Positions 45,068 to 54,581 of a stretch of 64,000 nt of DNA are shown here, piece by piece. Source of the DNA: Calothrix sp. NIES-4105 (GTDB lineage: Bacteria > Cyanobacteriota > Cyanobacteriia > Cyanobacteriales > Nostocaceae); assembly GCF_002368415.1 (NCBI RefSeq), contig NZ_AP018290.1, forward strand, positions 1,801,470-1,865,469. Direction: 5' to 3'. Under the pieces are notes generated by a model that did not search any database, was not told the DNA's origin, and saw only the letters and a list, made by a program, of their open reading frames with translations. The stretch's first letter is position 1. Each line of letters begins with the position of its first letter. A program made the position numbers and the translations under genes.

Positions 45068-45850
45068 TTATTTATACATATGTATTATATACGGCTTACC
45101 ATCTCGAAACGCTAAAAGTTCACCTGGTTGAATTTGTGTCCAAGTTTCGTTATCAGTCAGAGGTGTAGTTGCAATTACAGCTACGCGGTCATCTGGTGTA
45201 GTCAGTTCATTAAAATCGACTGTTACATCCTCGTCAATGAGATGGGCGCCAGCGAAAGGCGCCTGACGAACTATATAACAAAGCTTAGTAGAACAATAAG
45301 CGAAAAAGTAATCACCATCAGACAATAAGTAATTAAAAATACCTAGTGCAGCAATATCTTGAGTAATATCCTGAAGTACTGGATATAGTTTCTCAAGAGA
45401 TGGTTTACCTGCTGGGAAAGCTTTACGAAGAGTTTCAAGAATCAGACAGAACGATTTTTCACTGTCAGTATCGCCAACAGGGAAGTAAAAACTATTGCTT
45501 TGTGGATTAAATCCAGGTAAATCACCGTTATGGGCAAATACCCAATATCTACCCCAAAGTTCGCGTCGGAAAGGATGGCAATTTTCGAGATTAATTTCGC
45601 CTTGAGTAGCCTTGCGAATATGAGCAATAACATGGGTTGAATGAATAGGGTAACGTCTCACCAGTTCAGCAATAGGTGATGCAACAGAAGATTTAGCATC
45701 AAGAAAAATTCGGCATCCTTTTCCTTCAAAAAAAGCAATACCCCAACCATCTTTATGGTCATCAGTTTTACCGCCCCTGGCACAAAACCCCTCAAACGAG
45801 AAGCAAATATCAGTCGGGACATTACAATTCATTCCCAGCAACTGGCACAT
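45068..45850 (-). CDS. Class II glutamine amidotransferase (YafJ-like)
   Basis: The 260-residue protein starts at the third in-frame ATG (45850), because class II amidotransferases need Cys as residue 2, and this gives MCQLLGMNCN. Further motifs: DGWGIAFFEGKG, THVIAHIRKAT, NCHPFRRELWGRYWVFAHNG (substrate-binding loop) and VGDTDSEKSF. It hydrolyses glutamine or a glutamyl substrate; the real substrate is unknown. No synthase domain is attached. Confidence 0.85.
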   Translation of the reverse strand: MCQLLGMNCNVPTDICFSFEGFCARGGKTDDHKDGWGIAFFEGKGCRIFLDAKSSVASPIAELVRRYPIHSTHVIAHIRKATQGEINLENCHPFRRELWGRYWVFAHNGDLPGFNPQSNSFYFPVGDTDSEKSFCLILETLRKAFPAGKPSLEKLYPVLQDITQDIAALGIFNYLLSDGDYFFAYCSTKLCYIVRQAPFAGAHLIDEDVTVDFNELTTPDDRVAVIATTPLTDNETWTQIQPGELLAFRDGKPYIIHMYK

Positions 45851-45859
45851 AGTCATCAA

Positions 45860-46603
45860 TCAGCACTAATTTAAATCGCCTTCATTGCCTATAGAATACT
45901 TCAGAATTTTAAGGTTGTCGGTGCTTACGATACCAATATCTCGTAGGATAGGTGCCCTGCGTTTCTATTTAATAGACACGCTCGGTGCCTTTAAACACAA
46001 AGTAGCCTTTGACTTTACAGATATATTTGTTACTTCGGTGCCACCTCACTCAAATGCAATATTGCAATTTTTGCATTTAGTCAATACGAAATAATTTTAA
46101 TAGAGTTAAGTCTTTTTAAGGTAGAGCATTGAAACTCCCGATAAAAACATCAGATTTATGAGAACAATATAAATAAATGTAACAATGACTCTTTTTTGAT
46201 TAATAAATGTTGCAGCTAAATGATCCCGTTGTTAGCGTATGCGAGTAAGGTGATTTTCCCTACTTTTTTACATTTACTCTAGGAGGCGCATTATCCATGT
46301 AAAGTATTCTTGCTTTGTGCAACTATTTACTAGTTCTGGAGTGGATGGCTGCAATTGATACTGATGTCTTAAGTGTTCAGACTTGTAGTCATTAAACATG
46401 TAAAGTCGCGCGCTGTTCTTTTATCTGACGCCTCGTTTCCTATACTCGTTTAGAGAAAATGTAGTTCCACCTATTTATGGAACAATTAGCTGAAATTTAG
46501 TCTTGCTATATAGCACTTTCGTCATATCCCCATCGCTTCTTGTGTCATCACTACAGCAACATGACATAGAAGACATGAATATAAAGTAACTGGAGTTCTT
46601 GGA
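45860..46603. other. Long spacer with no convincing gene
   Basis: About 740 bp. A 69-codon frame at 45885-46094 has neither a ribosome-binding site nor family features and I do not call it. One repeat-like stretch reads TCGTAGGATAGGTGCC near 45950. The right part should hold the promoter of the SDR gene. No RNA gene recognised. Confidence 0.5.
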
Positions 46604-47428
46604 ATGAATATTCAAGGAAAAACTGTTCTAATTACAGGCGCCTCTCGCGGTATTGGGCGTGCCATCGCTCTTGAATTTGCACAGCAGCAAGTCAAGCGAT
46701 TGATATTAGTAGCTCGAAATCATCAGCGACTGAGTGAAGTTGCCTGTGAAATTAAGAAGTTCAATGTCGATGTCATACTACTGCCATTAGATTTAACTCA
46801 ATTAGTCGAAGTAGACATTGCAATAGCTCGCACCTGGAAAGACTACGGTCCAATTCACATGCTCATCAACTGTGCAGGAGTTGCACACCAAACTCCTTTC
46901 TTAGAATCCAAACTCAAAAGTGTACAGTCTGAACTTCAAACAAATTTAATCAGCATGTACGCAATTACTCGACTAATTGCTCGCCGAATGGTTACACAGC
47001 GTCAAGGAGTCATCGTCAACGTCTCAAGTTTAATGGGCAAAGTTGCTGCACCCACAATGGCAACTTACTCTGCCACAAAATTTGCAATTGTCGGATTTAC
47101 TCAAGCACTACGCTGTGAACTTGCTCCACACAACATCAAAGTATTAGCCCTATTACCATCTCTGACTGATACTGACATGGTGCGTGACTTGGAATGGTTT
47201 CGATGGGTGGCGCCAATTTCACCGCAACAAGTCGCAAAAACACTTGTAATTGGATTAAAACAAGAATCCACGACAGAAATACTTGTAGGATGGCAAAGCC
47301 ATTTAGCAGTCTTGTGTAACCGTATTGCCCCTTTTGTAATGGAGAAGATTATTTCAATTGCGGCGCCTTTATCTCCAAACCAGTCTAAGTACTACCTGAA
47401 ATTAAAAGAGGCTGAAGCAGAAGGTTAA
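46604..47428 (+). CDS. Short-chain dehydrogenase/reductase
   Basis: The 274-residue SDR has TGASRGIG (cofactor), NCAGVAHQ (NAG region), catalytic Ser in VNVSSLMGKV and YSATK as YxxxK. The C-terminal extension (about 210-274) has a hydrophobic stretch (LAVLCNRIAPFVMEKIISIA) that may attach it to a membrane. The substrate is unknown. Monocistronic, followed by a GTAGAGAC palindrome. Confidence 0.88.
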   Translation: MNIQGKTVLITGASRGIGRAIALEFAQQQVKRLILVARNHQRLSEVACEIKKFNVDVILLPLDLTQLVEVDIAIARTWKDYGPIHMLINCAGVAHQTPFLESKLKSVQSELQTNLISMYAITRLIARRMVTQRQGVIVNVSSLMGKVAAPTMATYSATKFAIVGFTQALRCELAPHNIKVLALLPSLTDTDMVRDLEWFRWVAPISPQQVAKTLVIGLKQESTTEILVGWQSHLAVLCNRIAPFVMEKIISIAAPLSPNQSKYYLKLKEAEAEG

Positions 47429-47474
47429 TCCCCGTAGTTTTTTACCAAGAACGCGCATTGAACACAATTGGTAC

Positions 47475-47502
47475 GTAGAGACCGGATTAATTCGGTCTCT
47501 AC
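47475..47502. repeat. GTAGAGACCGG palindrome
   Basis: GTAGAGACCG-AATT-type arms: GTAGAGACCGGATT and AATTCGGTCTCTAC. Same outer arms as 44587-44615 with different inner bases that stay paired. Confidence 0.7.
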
Positions 47503-47623
47503 AAGGTTTGGAATATTCCAAAATAAACTTCTAAACAAATATCATATATATTGTGGAAAATTCTGACTTTATCGTTCAAAATTGTACAGGAAACAAACAA
47601 AGGTAATACTGTACGAAACAGAA

Positions 47624-48052
47624 ATGGCACAAAAAACTAAAAAAGTTTTACAGCAATCAGGAGTAATTCCATATCGCATTCAAAATGGAGCTACCGAAGT
47701 ATTATTGATTACAACTAGAAATCAGCAAAACTGGGTAGTTCCGAAAGGAGGTGTGGAAAATGGTATGAGCGCTCCTGACTCTGCAGCAAAAGAAGCGTGG
47801 GAAGAAGCTGGAGTTATCGGTCAAGTTAACCCAAGTCAACTAGGTAGTTACAAATATCAAAAAAACGGCAAAACATATTGCGTTCAAATGTACTCTTTGC
47901 CTGTCGAAGTCGAAAGCGAGAAATACCCAGAAGTTGATCAGCGTGTTAGACAATGGGTTGATGTCAACGAAGCAGTTCGACAAGTCAAGAAACCATCACT
48001 CAAGCGGATCATGAAAAAATTCGTGCAACTGGCGCCCAAGCTTAATTACTAA
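47624..48052 (+). CDS. NUDIX hydrolase
   Basis: The 142-residue protein has the Nudix box GGVENGMSAPDSAAKEAWEE followed by AGVIG, that is GX5EX7REUXEEXGU with Ala in place of the usual Arg. The N-terminal part (QQSGVIPYRIQNGATEVLLI) resembles diphosphoinositol-polyphosphate phosphohydrolase-like Nudix proteins. I start at the ATG at 47624; a TTG at 47582 is a possible extension. Substrate unknown. Confidence 0.85.
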   Translation: MAQKTKKVLQQSGVIPYRIQNGATEVLLITTRNQQNWVVPKGGVENGMSAPDSAAKEAWEEAGVIGQVNPSQLGSYKYQKNGKTYCVQMYSLPVEVESEKYPEVDQRVRQWVDVNEAVRQVKKPSLKRIMKKFVQLAPKLNY

Positions 48053-48085
48053 GTAATTTTTGTACTACCAGACAACGGGTATAAC

Positions 48086-48121
48086 GAACTCATCCGTTAC
48101 ATCCGTTTTATCCGTTGCAAA
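48086..48121. repeat. CATCCGTTACATCCG repeat
   Basis: CATCCGTTACATCCGTTTTA and neighbouring TCCGTT units; a related copy is at 50512-50545 and a reverse-oriented fragment at 49720-49733 directly behind the photolyase stop codon. Confidence 0.5.
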
Positions 48122-48249
48122 TAAACTTAGCACTTTTCAAGCCAACAACAAAATACAGCAATAGCTACACAAAAGTTTTATCGGTGGAATGATGCAAAAA
48201 GGCGCCAATCATCTTATCTTAGTACAATAGAACCACATATGAAGTTGGA

Positions 48250-49719
48250 ATGTCTGATTTAATTTTATTTTGGCACCGTCGCGATTTACGCATTGCTGAC
48301 AACACCGGACTTGCCGCAGCAAGAGAACAAACACGTAAAGTGGTAGGGTTATTTTGTCTTGACCCAAACATACTAGAGCGCGATGATATTGCTCCGGTAA
48401 GGGTAACGTATTTAATAGGTAGTTTAGCCACTTTGCAAAAACGATATGCAGAAGCAGGTAGTCAACTATTAATATTACATGGCAACCCCACAGAAGCTAT
48501 CCCAACACTTGCTGATGCATTAAAAGTTAAGAGCGTTTTTTGGAATTGGGATGTTGAACCATATTCACACGAGCGTGATACTAAGATTATCAATGCCTTA
48601 AAAGAAAAGGGAATAGGATTTTTAGATAAAAACTGGGATCAAATTCTGCATACGCCAGAAGAAATTACTACTGGTTCAAAGGTGCCGTACACTGTTTACA
48701 GTCCGTTTTGGAAAAATTGGAGCAGTAAACCCAAAGCTCAACCTGTTGCGACACTCTTGGATGTAGAAGGTTTAACAGAAGCAGAAATTGAAACCGCACG
48801 TGCAGTAGGAGTAAAAGAGTTACCGAGTGCCAAAGATTTAGGATTTGTTTGGGATGGAGGCATGTCTATAGAACCAGGAGAAGTTGCCGCACTCGAACGC
48901 TTAGAAGAATTTAGTTACAATGCTATCAACAACTACAAAGAAGACCGTAATTTCCCTGCTATCGATGGAACTTCGAGATTGAGTGCAGCTTTAAAATTTG
49001 GAGTTCTTGGAATACGAACAGTATGGAAAGCGACGCTTGACGCAATGGAGAATAGTCGCAGCGAAGAAACAGAAATAAGTATACGCACTTGGCAGCAAGA
49101 AATTGCATGGCGTGAATTTTATCAACACGCAATGTATCATTTTCCTGAACTTGCCGAAGGCGCCTTTCGTGAAACCTTCAAAAATTTCCCTTGGCAAACA
49201 AACGACGAATACTACCAAGCATGGTGTGAAGGTAAAACAGGTTATCCAATAGTCGATGCAGCAATGCGTCAAATGAACCAACTAGGTTGGATGCATAACC
49301 GTTGTCGAATGATAGTAGCAAGTTTCTTCACTAAAGACTTACTACTCGACCCACGTCTAGGTGAAAAATACTTCATGCAAAAACTAATAGATGGAGACTT
49401 ATCAGCAAATAACGGTGGTTGGCAATGGAGCGCATCGAGTGGAATGGATCCAAAACCAGTACGAATATTTAACCCCGCAAGTCAATCACAAAAATTTGAC
49501 GCAGAAGCAGAATATATACGCGAGTGGCTACCTGAATTACGTTCCCTAGACACCGAGTATCTAGTAACAGGGAAAATTACACCCTCAGAACGCGATGCTT
49601 TGGGTTATCCTCAACCAATTGTAGACCACAATAAACAGCAGCGCATATTCAAAGAACTATACCAGAAACAAAAAGGCGCCATTCCAGACTTAGGAGGAGA
49701 CAGTGGCAACGGATTATAA
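48250..49719 (+). CDS. phr: Deoxyribodipyrimidine photolyase
   Basis: The 489-residue protein has an N-terminal alpha/beta antenna domain (LILFWHRRDLRIADNTGL) and a FAD-binding helical domain with the conserved RxWxxE-type and C-terminal motifs (TRTWQQE-like, MHNRCRMIVASFFTKDLLLD, GDLSANNGGWQWSASSGMD). It repairs cyclobutane pyrimidine dimers with light. The length and motifs fit class I CPD photolyase. Confidence 0.92.
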   Translation: MSDLILFWHRRDLRIADNTGLAAAREQTRKVVGLFCLDPNILERDDIAPVRVTYLIGSLATLQKRYAEAGSQLLILHGNPTEAIPTLADALKVKSVFWNWDVEPYSHERDTKIINALKEKGIGFLDKNWDQILHTPEEITTGSKVPYTVYSPFWKNWSSKPKAQPVATLLDVEGLTEAEIETARAVGVKELPSAKDLGFVWDGGMSIEPGEVAALERLEEFSYNAINNYKEDRNFPAIDGTSRLSAALKFGVLGIRTVWKATLDAMENSRSEETEISIRTWQQEIAWREFYQHAMYHFPELAEGAFRETFKNFPWQTNDEYYQAWCEGKTGYPIVDAAMRQMNQLGWMHNRCRMIVASFFTKDLLLDPRLGEKYFMQKLIDGDLSANNGGWQWSASSGMDPKPVRIFNPASQSQKFDAEAEYIREWLPELRSLDTEYLVTGKITPSERDALGYPQPIVDHNKQQRIFKELYQKQKGAIPDLGGDSGNGL

Positions 49720-49794
49720 ACGGATGTAACGGATAGGCTATTTTTAATAACAATACTACGTGCGGTCTTGAATTCAAATCCCCCAATTCTTGTG

Positions 49795-49817
49795 GCACAG
49801 GCATCCTGCCTGTGCAG
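49795..49817. repeat. GCACAGGCATCCTGCCTGTGC hairpin
   Basis: GCACAGGCA and TGCCTGTGC arms around TCC. Dispersed cyanobacterial hairpin, here downstream of the photolyase gene, and a possible terminator. Confidence 0.6.
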
Positions 49818-49930
49818 TGCTACTTATAATTTCTAATTAGGGTAAAAATACAAATTTCTGGGTTGGTAATTTGCCCATCAACCAAACCATCTTTTCCATC
49901 ACTGTTAGCAATTGCGGTATTGTGAATCAG

Positions 49931-50013
49931 GAGTACTACTAGTTAATTTTATTCGCATTCTTAAGCGGCGCCTTTCCTAGTACTGGTGCGCGTTAACCAG
50001 TAGTACCAAATTC
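49931..50013. repeat. 83-bp intergenic repeat, copy 1
   Basis: GAGTACTACTAGTTAATTTT through TTAAGCGGCGCCTTTCCTAG to CAGTAGTACCAAATT. It matches 50196-50281 along its whole length. The ends are inverted (AGTACTACT and AGTAGTACC), so it can fold into a hairpin. Confidence 0.7.
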
Positions 50014-50195
50014 AGCCAACACAAATGCACGACCATATAAACTCATAATTTCAGACATTTTGTAAAAAGCATTTAAGAATGACCACTGGTATTATTTAAA
50101 CTACAAATACTTAATATTCAGTATTTATATTGTGCTAAAGCCGAGTTTTTATTTTCACTAAGAGTATATTTTTAAACTAATTTATCTGTTTACGA

Positions 50196-50281
50196 TGAGT
50201 ACTACTGGTTAATTCAATTTGCGCTCTTAAGCGGCGCCTTTCTTAGTACTACTGGTTAACGCGCACTAGTAGTACCAAATT
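50196..50281. repeat. 86-bp intergenic repeat, copy 2
   Basis: GAGTACTACTGGTTAATTCA through TTAAGCGGCGCCTTTCTTAG to TAGTAGTACCAAATT. Same orientation as copy 1, 265 bp apart, in a spacer of about 820 bp without a gene. Confidence 0.7.
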
Positions 50282-50543
50282 TTGTTCTTTAATTAACAAA
50301 CAGGTACCTTTAACGTTGGGCAAGTGGCACCGATTTTACAAGTATCATATATAGCTTTAAATATTAGGTATTCCCCAACCACCAATATCACCAACCGATT
50401 CGCTATTTCTGCTGGTAATGGTAATGATTTTATAGGTTATTACCTGTTTTTACTAGGTTTTTAAGTAGGTGTGGGAAATGTTTGATTGCAAAGGTTTTTA
50501 AACTCTTAGCCAACTCATCCGTTACATCCGCGTTCATCCGTTG

Positions 50544-51722
50544 CTAATCTTGATTACTTGTATTCTCACCGACCGAACCATCACGTTTTGAAATTAGCTG
50601 TTCTGCACAATCCTCAGAAACGACAACATATTCTCTCTCACGTTCTGGTTTATCCCCCCATTGATCTAAAACATCTTTAATTAACACTTCTTGCGTCCAT
50701 ATTTTTGTGACAACAGTTAAAGGTAATGCCAGTAATAACCCTAGAAAACCAAAGAAAGTTAAGAAAAACAACTGAGCAATCAAAGTTACCGCAGGCAGCA
50801 GCGAAACTCTCTGTGCCATAATCATTGGTGTAATGAAGTTACCCTCGCTTTGCTGTATTAAAAAGTACAGACCAAATACAGCGGCAGCTTTCCACGGAGC
50901 ATCAAGTAAAGCAATAGCCATTGCTGGAATAACACTAATAGTTGGTCCAAGATTAGGAATTAAGTTCATGAAACCTGCTAGCACAGCTAAAGCTAACATA
51001 GATGGTACGCGCAATAGCAACAAGCCAATCATGCTCATTGTGCCAACGTACAGCATTGCAGTACCAGCGCCTGTTACCCAACCTTCCAACGATGTCTCAC
51101 ATTGATTCAAAATGCCATCAACTCGGCGCCGATAAAACGAAGGAAATAAACGTATAAATAACTTCCGGTAAGCTAGCGGTTCAGATAGAAACATCCCTGT
51201 TAAAACCAGCACCAGTAAAATTTTGAGCAGAACTTCCAGTGAACCAGAAAGAAACGCAAACGAACTACCCAAAGCACGATTAATAAATGGTTGCGCTTGT
51301 TTAATTAAACTATCAACATCTGGTATATAAGGCGCCACCGATGGGGGTATACGAGTTTTAAAGACATCAAGCCAATTGTTAAAAAGCTGTATCCCTTTGG
51401 GTACACGAAAAGTCAACTCTTGAAACTGTGTAATAAAAGGAGGCACAACGACCAAGAAGAAACCAATAATAACCGCGAAAAAAATACCCACAGATAGGAG
51501 AACAGCAAGACCGCGCTTTACCCCTTTACGCTGAAACCACATAGCCAAGCGGTTTAAACTGGTCGAAATAACAACCGCCGCAAATATCAGCAACAGCACA
51601 TCTCGGATTTGCCACAATATATATAAAGAGATAACAATGGCGATTAAACCAATCCACTGACCTAATTTCACACCCAACTCCCAAAATAAGCGCAAACTGC
51701 CGCTAACAGCAAAGCTTAACAT
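50544..51722 (-). CDS. AI-2E family transporter (PerM-like)
   Basis: The 392-residue membrane protein has about eight hydrophobic segments in the usual arrangement: two or three near the N-terminus (LGQWIGLIAIVISLYILW, VLLLIFAAVVISTSLNRL), a loop of about 80 residues, then a cluster including LAVLAGFMNLIPNLGPTIS and LFFLTFFGFLGLLLALPL. The family exports various small molecules. The substrate is not known. CATCCGTTACATCCG repeats follow the stop. Confidence 0.88.
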   Translation of the reverse strand: MLSFAVSGSLRLFWELGVKLGQWIGLIAIVISLYILWQIRDVLLLIFAAVVISTSLNRLAMWFQRKGVKRGLAVLLSVGIFFAVIIGFFLVVVPPFITQFQELTFRVPKGIQLFNNWLDVFKTRIPPSVAPYIPDVDSLIKQAQPFINRALGSSFAFLSGSLEVLLKILLVLVLTGMFLSEPLAYRKLFIRLFPSFYRRRVDGILNQCETSLEGWVTGAGTAMLYVGTMSMIGLLLLRVPSMLALAVLAGFMNLIPNLGPTISVIPAMAIALLDAPWKAAAVFGLYFLIQQSEGNFITPMIMAQRVSLLPAVTLIAQLFFLTFFGFLGLLLALPLTVVTKIWTQEVLIKDVLDQWGDKPEREREYVVVSEDCAEQLISKRDGSVGENTSNQD

Positions 51723-51787
51723 TAGCCGATTTTAACCCTTTCGCCCAGTATTCGTTACGCTTTGTTAAATTAAAAGTCAAGCTGTAT

Positions 51788-51804
51788 GGTGGGCAATGCC
51801 CACC
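51788..51804. repeat. GGTGGGC hairpin
   Basis: GGTGGGC-AAT-GCCCACC, identical to 33561-33577. Confidence 0.6.
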
Positions 51805-51822
51805 CAGGCATGTCATGGTGGT

Positions 51823-52065
51823 ATGGCGAATGAAAAGTTTCTGTTAATAAACGCACGTTATAAGCGTGGAATGACGTATGAGCAAATAGCAACAGTAATT
51901 GGTAAAGATATTAAATGGGTTAGATGATATATCGAAGATTGTAATCATCCACATATCTGGGATGATTTTGTAACTTATATGCGTGCGTCAGGCACCAACT
52001 TTGAGATTACAGTTAGCCTACCAAATAGTACTTCAGTCAAACTTAATAGTCGTCAAATCAATTAG
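51823..52065 (+). pseudogene. Small helix-turn-helix gene with an in-frame stop
   Basis: From ATG at 51823 the frame reads MANEKFLLINARYKRGMTYE then QIATVIGKDIKWVR, a clear helix-turn-helix, and stops at TGA (51925-51927). The same frame continues YIEDCNHPHIWDDFVTYMR to TAG at 52063. A single change to TGG or CGA would restore 80 codons. The family is not known to me. Nearby sequence is decayed as well. Confidence 0.6.
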
Positions 52066-52454
52066 TTATTTAGTACTATATAAGCTTTAGCCCTAATACA
52101 TAAAAGCGTAAGTAAGGGGACTGTAATATAATGTTTTTTAATAGTAATTATTTGGTTTTTTTTACGTATAAATACATATTTAGCTAATTAATGGCAATTA
52201 AAAATACATTTTATTTGCTTATAAATGAAATATTTTAGAGTAAATACTGGCTTATTAAGTTACATAAAGCGTTTTTTATAAGCAAAGAATCCATCGACGG
52301 GCACCTTTACCCGGATTTCTCACAAAAATTTAAACGACTAGCCAAAACACTTATGACACTTAGGTTTGAGATAAAATACCCTATTCCATACTGTTGTAAT
52401 TCGTGCTGTGTCTAAAACGCTTGAAATGAAATCTAGATAAAGCTTTAAGCGATA
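52066..52454. other. AT-rich spacer, no gene seen
   Basis: About 390 bp of AT-rich DNA with stop codons in all frames. It contains a weak GGGCACCTTTACCC hairpin near 52300 and no GGCGCC site. Confidence 0.45.
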
Positions 52455-53060
52455 GTGATGGCACCACTTGTGAGAAATGCGGATTTATTCTCTCTATTAG
52501 CTCCAAATAATATTGATTTTTACTCAGTCAAGCAAAATATTGTCTATATTCCTCAAGAATTACAAAAATGGCATGGCTTACTAGCTGATAATCTTTATTT
52601 TGCAGCATCTATTTGTGGCATTAAAGGTCAAGATAATTTAGATGAAGTAGATTTTGTAATTAACCGTTTGGGACTAGAAAAGTATAAGAAAGCTACTTGG
52701 GGTGAAATATCTGGAGGTTTTAAAATGCGTTTTTCACTAGCAAAAGCTCTTATCTGTCATCCTAAACTTATTATCTTAGACGAGCCTCTTGCTAACTTAG
52801 ATATCAGTACTCAACTGTTGTTTTTACAAGACATAAGGGATTTAGCTAATTCTAGCGCTAATCCAATATCAATTATTATTAGTTCACAGCATTTATATGA
52901 GGTAGAAAATATTGCAGATAATATCCTTTTTCTAAAAGATGGTAAAGCTATATATAATGGGTTAGTTAAAAATTTTGGAGAAGATAGAAATGAAAATTCT
53001 TATGAAGTAGCTTGCGAACTGACATATGCTGAACAAATTAACTTTTATTTTAATTATTAG
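52455..53060 (+). pseudogene. ABC transporter ATPase fragment lacking Walker A
   Basis: A frame of 201 codons covers the C-terminal part of an ABC nucleotide-binding domain: Q-loop (VYIPQELQKW), signature EISGGFKMRFSLAKAL, Walker B LIILDEPLANLD and a switch region with Gln-His (SSQHLYE). The Walker A part is missing, and stop codons lie directly upstream. It cannot bind ATP normally. No membrane partner is present. It carries no GGCGCC site and is more AT-rich than neighbours, so it may have come from elsewhere. Confidence 0.65.
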
Positions 53061-53375
53061 GACAAGCCCTTTTAAGGTGACTAACTCATATATTATAGGC
53101 ACCACAAATACAAGAACAGTGCCAACATTCAACCCTCGGTGTCAGGTTTGTAAGTTACATCAGTATCTGAAGGTGATAACTGAACAGCTTTCACGATTAG
53201 GATGTTGAGCCATAGTTATTCTGCACTAATACTACACTTTTTAGCTAAATACTTGATTCGCTCTTTAATCCTAGCTTCCTCTTCTTAAAGTTTTACGCAA
53301 AGGAGGTTTTGACTATGCTGCACTTTATTTTTACGCCTTAACCAACTATCAATTATAAGCAAATCATCAAAATAT
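53061..53375. other. Spacer with no gene seen
   Basis: About 315 bp between the ABC remnant and the HicB-like gene. Short frames only. No partner toxin gene for the HicB-like protein was found here. Confidence 0.45.
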
Positions 53376-53714
53376 TCATCTAACCGAGAATCTGGAGTCT
53401 ATTGTGGGCAATACCTCTTGAGCATCAACTTGCTGGCGATAAGCTGCAATTTCTGCCAGAAAATCATCAAAAGTTTGGTCATCCGCAAATATTCCAATAT
53501 TTTTAATCAAAGGATCGTCTTCTATTCGGTTCGGCGCCACCTGTACTTCAATAGTTACCAAATCACCATTTGCTAACTGGTCTTCCAAACAAGCGTGCGC
53601 AATTTCTATAGCTTCTTTCCTAGTGCTACCAACAACCGAACAGTTGGGAATGCCAACAACAGAGGCAATAAATTTGTTTTCTGGATTACTTTGAACAAAA
53701 ACCTGATATTGCAT
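53376..53714 (-). CDS. HicB-like antitoxin domain protein
   Basis: The 112-residue protein begins MQYQVFVQSNPENKFIASVV and continues GIPNCSVVGSTRKEAIEIAH, the partial RNase-H-like fold of HicB-type antitoxins. The C-terminal half (DDFLAEIAAYRQQVDAQE) looks like a helix that binds a toxin. No HicA or PIN gene lies next to it, so it is an orphan or works with a distant toxin. Confidence 0.65.
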   Translation of the reverse strand: MQYQVFVQSNPENKFIASVVGIPNCSVVGSTRKEAIEIAHACLEDQLANGDLVTIEVQVAPNRIEDDPLIKNIGIFADDQTFDDFLAEIAAYRQQVDAQEVLPTIDSRFSVR

Positions 53715-53757
53715 ACGGGATTTAGAATATGAGTATATCTACTAAGCATATTTTAAC

Positions 53758-53949
53758 TTAACTGCGCTTTGCTCCAATCAAGCGCGCGCCTAGCAATACC
53801 GCCATTATCACAGTTGGAGATAGTACCAAAATCAACACATTTGTAACAGTCGAAGGAATTAAAATATCAGGTGTAGCATATTTAATCAAAAATGACAATA
53901 CCCCTGAGAGCAGCATTACCTTAACAATCAATCCAATTTGGTTTTCCAT
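53758..53949 (-). CDS. Small membrane protein, two TM segments
   Basis: The 63-residue protein starts MENQIGLIVKVMLLSGVLSF and has a second hydrophobic stretch (VLILVLSPTVIMAVLLGARL), ending GAKRS. The shorter ATG at 53949 is preferred to one at 54003 because it places the first membrane segment at the N-terminus. The pattern is typical of conserved small cyanobacterial membrane proteins of unknown role. Confidence 0.55.
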   Translation of the reverse strand: MENQIGLIVKVMLLSGVLSFLIKYATPDILIPSTVTNVLILVLSPTVIMAVLLGARLIGAKRS

Positions 53950-54328
53950 AAAATCAATTCTAATAAAAGTGCGGCTATACGAATGGTGAGGGACGGTTGA
54001 CACGAACGTCTACAAAGCAGAACTTTCTTTACAATAGAACTAATTCACAATCCTTTACAATGCTTCTCATAATTAACTTACATCGAAAAAGCTAGATTAT
54101 CAGGGATTTTGAGGCTGAACCATTAAATATTAATAGTCCAACTAGTAGATTACACCTCTTGACATAGCTGTGTATTATTAAACGTCGCAAAGCTAAAACA
54201 ACTCCTTCTATTCAATTGTTAACTTCATATTAGACAAGTTAATGACTGTCTATTCGAGTGAATGCAGTGTGTTTGGGCGAATAAATACGAGCTTTTAAGT
54301 ACACAGGTTCTAATTATCAGTTTTATTA
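53950..54328. other. Spacer, no gene seen
   Basis: About 380 bp between divergent genes. It contains no recognised repeat family and no GGCGCC site. Promoter sequences for the flanking genes are expected but I cannot place them. Confidence 0.45.
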
Positions 54329-54581
54329 TTGCTATTCGTGCTTTTGTTGCTGCTAGTACCATTTTTATGGGTATCACTGACACTTGATGTGGTAGAAGTA
54401 GCAGCAGCCAGATTAGGGTTTGCGCCCAATGTAGCTTTAATTTTACTCTTATTAGTAATTTTAGGCAGTACTATTAACATTCCCTTGTATCGTACTCAGT
54501 CTGTAACGACTCAGTATTGGAGGTGCTGGTGTGTTTGATGGTATAGCATTATGCGGATTATTTGCGCTCTTACTAAGTTAA
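54329..54581 (+). pseudogene. DUF1614 membrane protein gene with internal deletion and frame change
   Basis: The first part encodes MLFVLLLLLVPFLWVSLTLD through LGSTINIPLYR, the N-terminal end of DUF1614 proteins. After about 30 more bases the reading changes frame, and GGAGVFDGIALCGLFALLLS to TAA at 54579 gives the family's C-terminal end. The intact family has roughly 200 or more residues, so the middle has been lost. The remnant sits just upstream of ftsH, behind STRR sequence. Confidence 0.6.

Noticed and set aside
45885-46094. A 69-codon frame in a long spacer
   Set aside because: No family features, no ribosome-binding site, and composition like the surrounding spacer.
49760-49830. A tRNA-like stretch (TTCAAATCCCC)
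   Set aside because: No acceptor stem or anticodon arm can be formed around it.
51823-51927. Treating the 34-codon HTH frame as a complete small gene
   Set aside because: The same frame continues for 45 more codons with no break other than one TGA.
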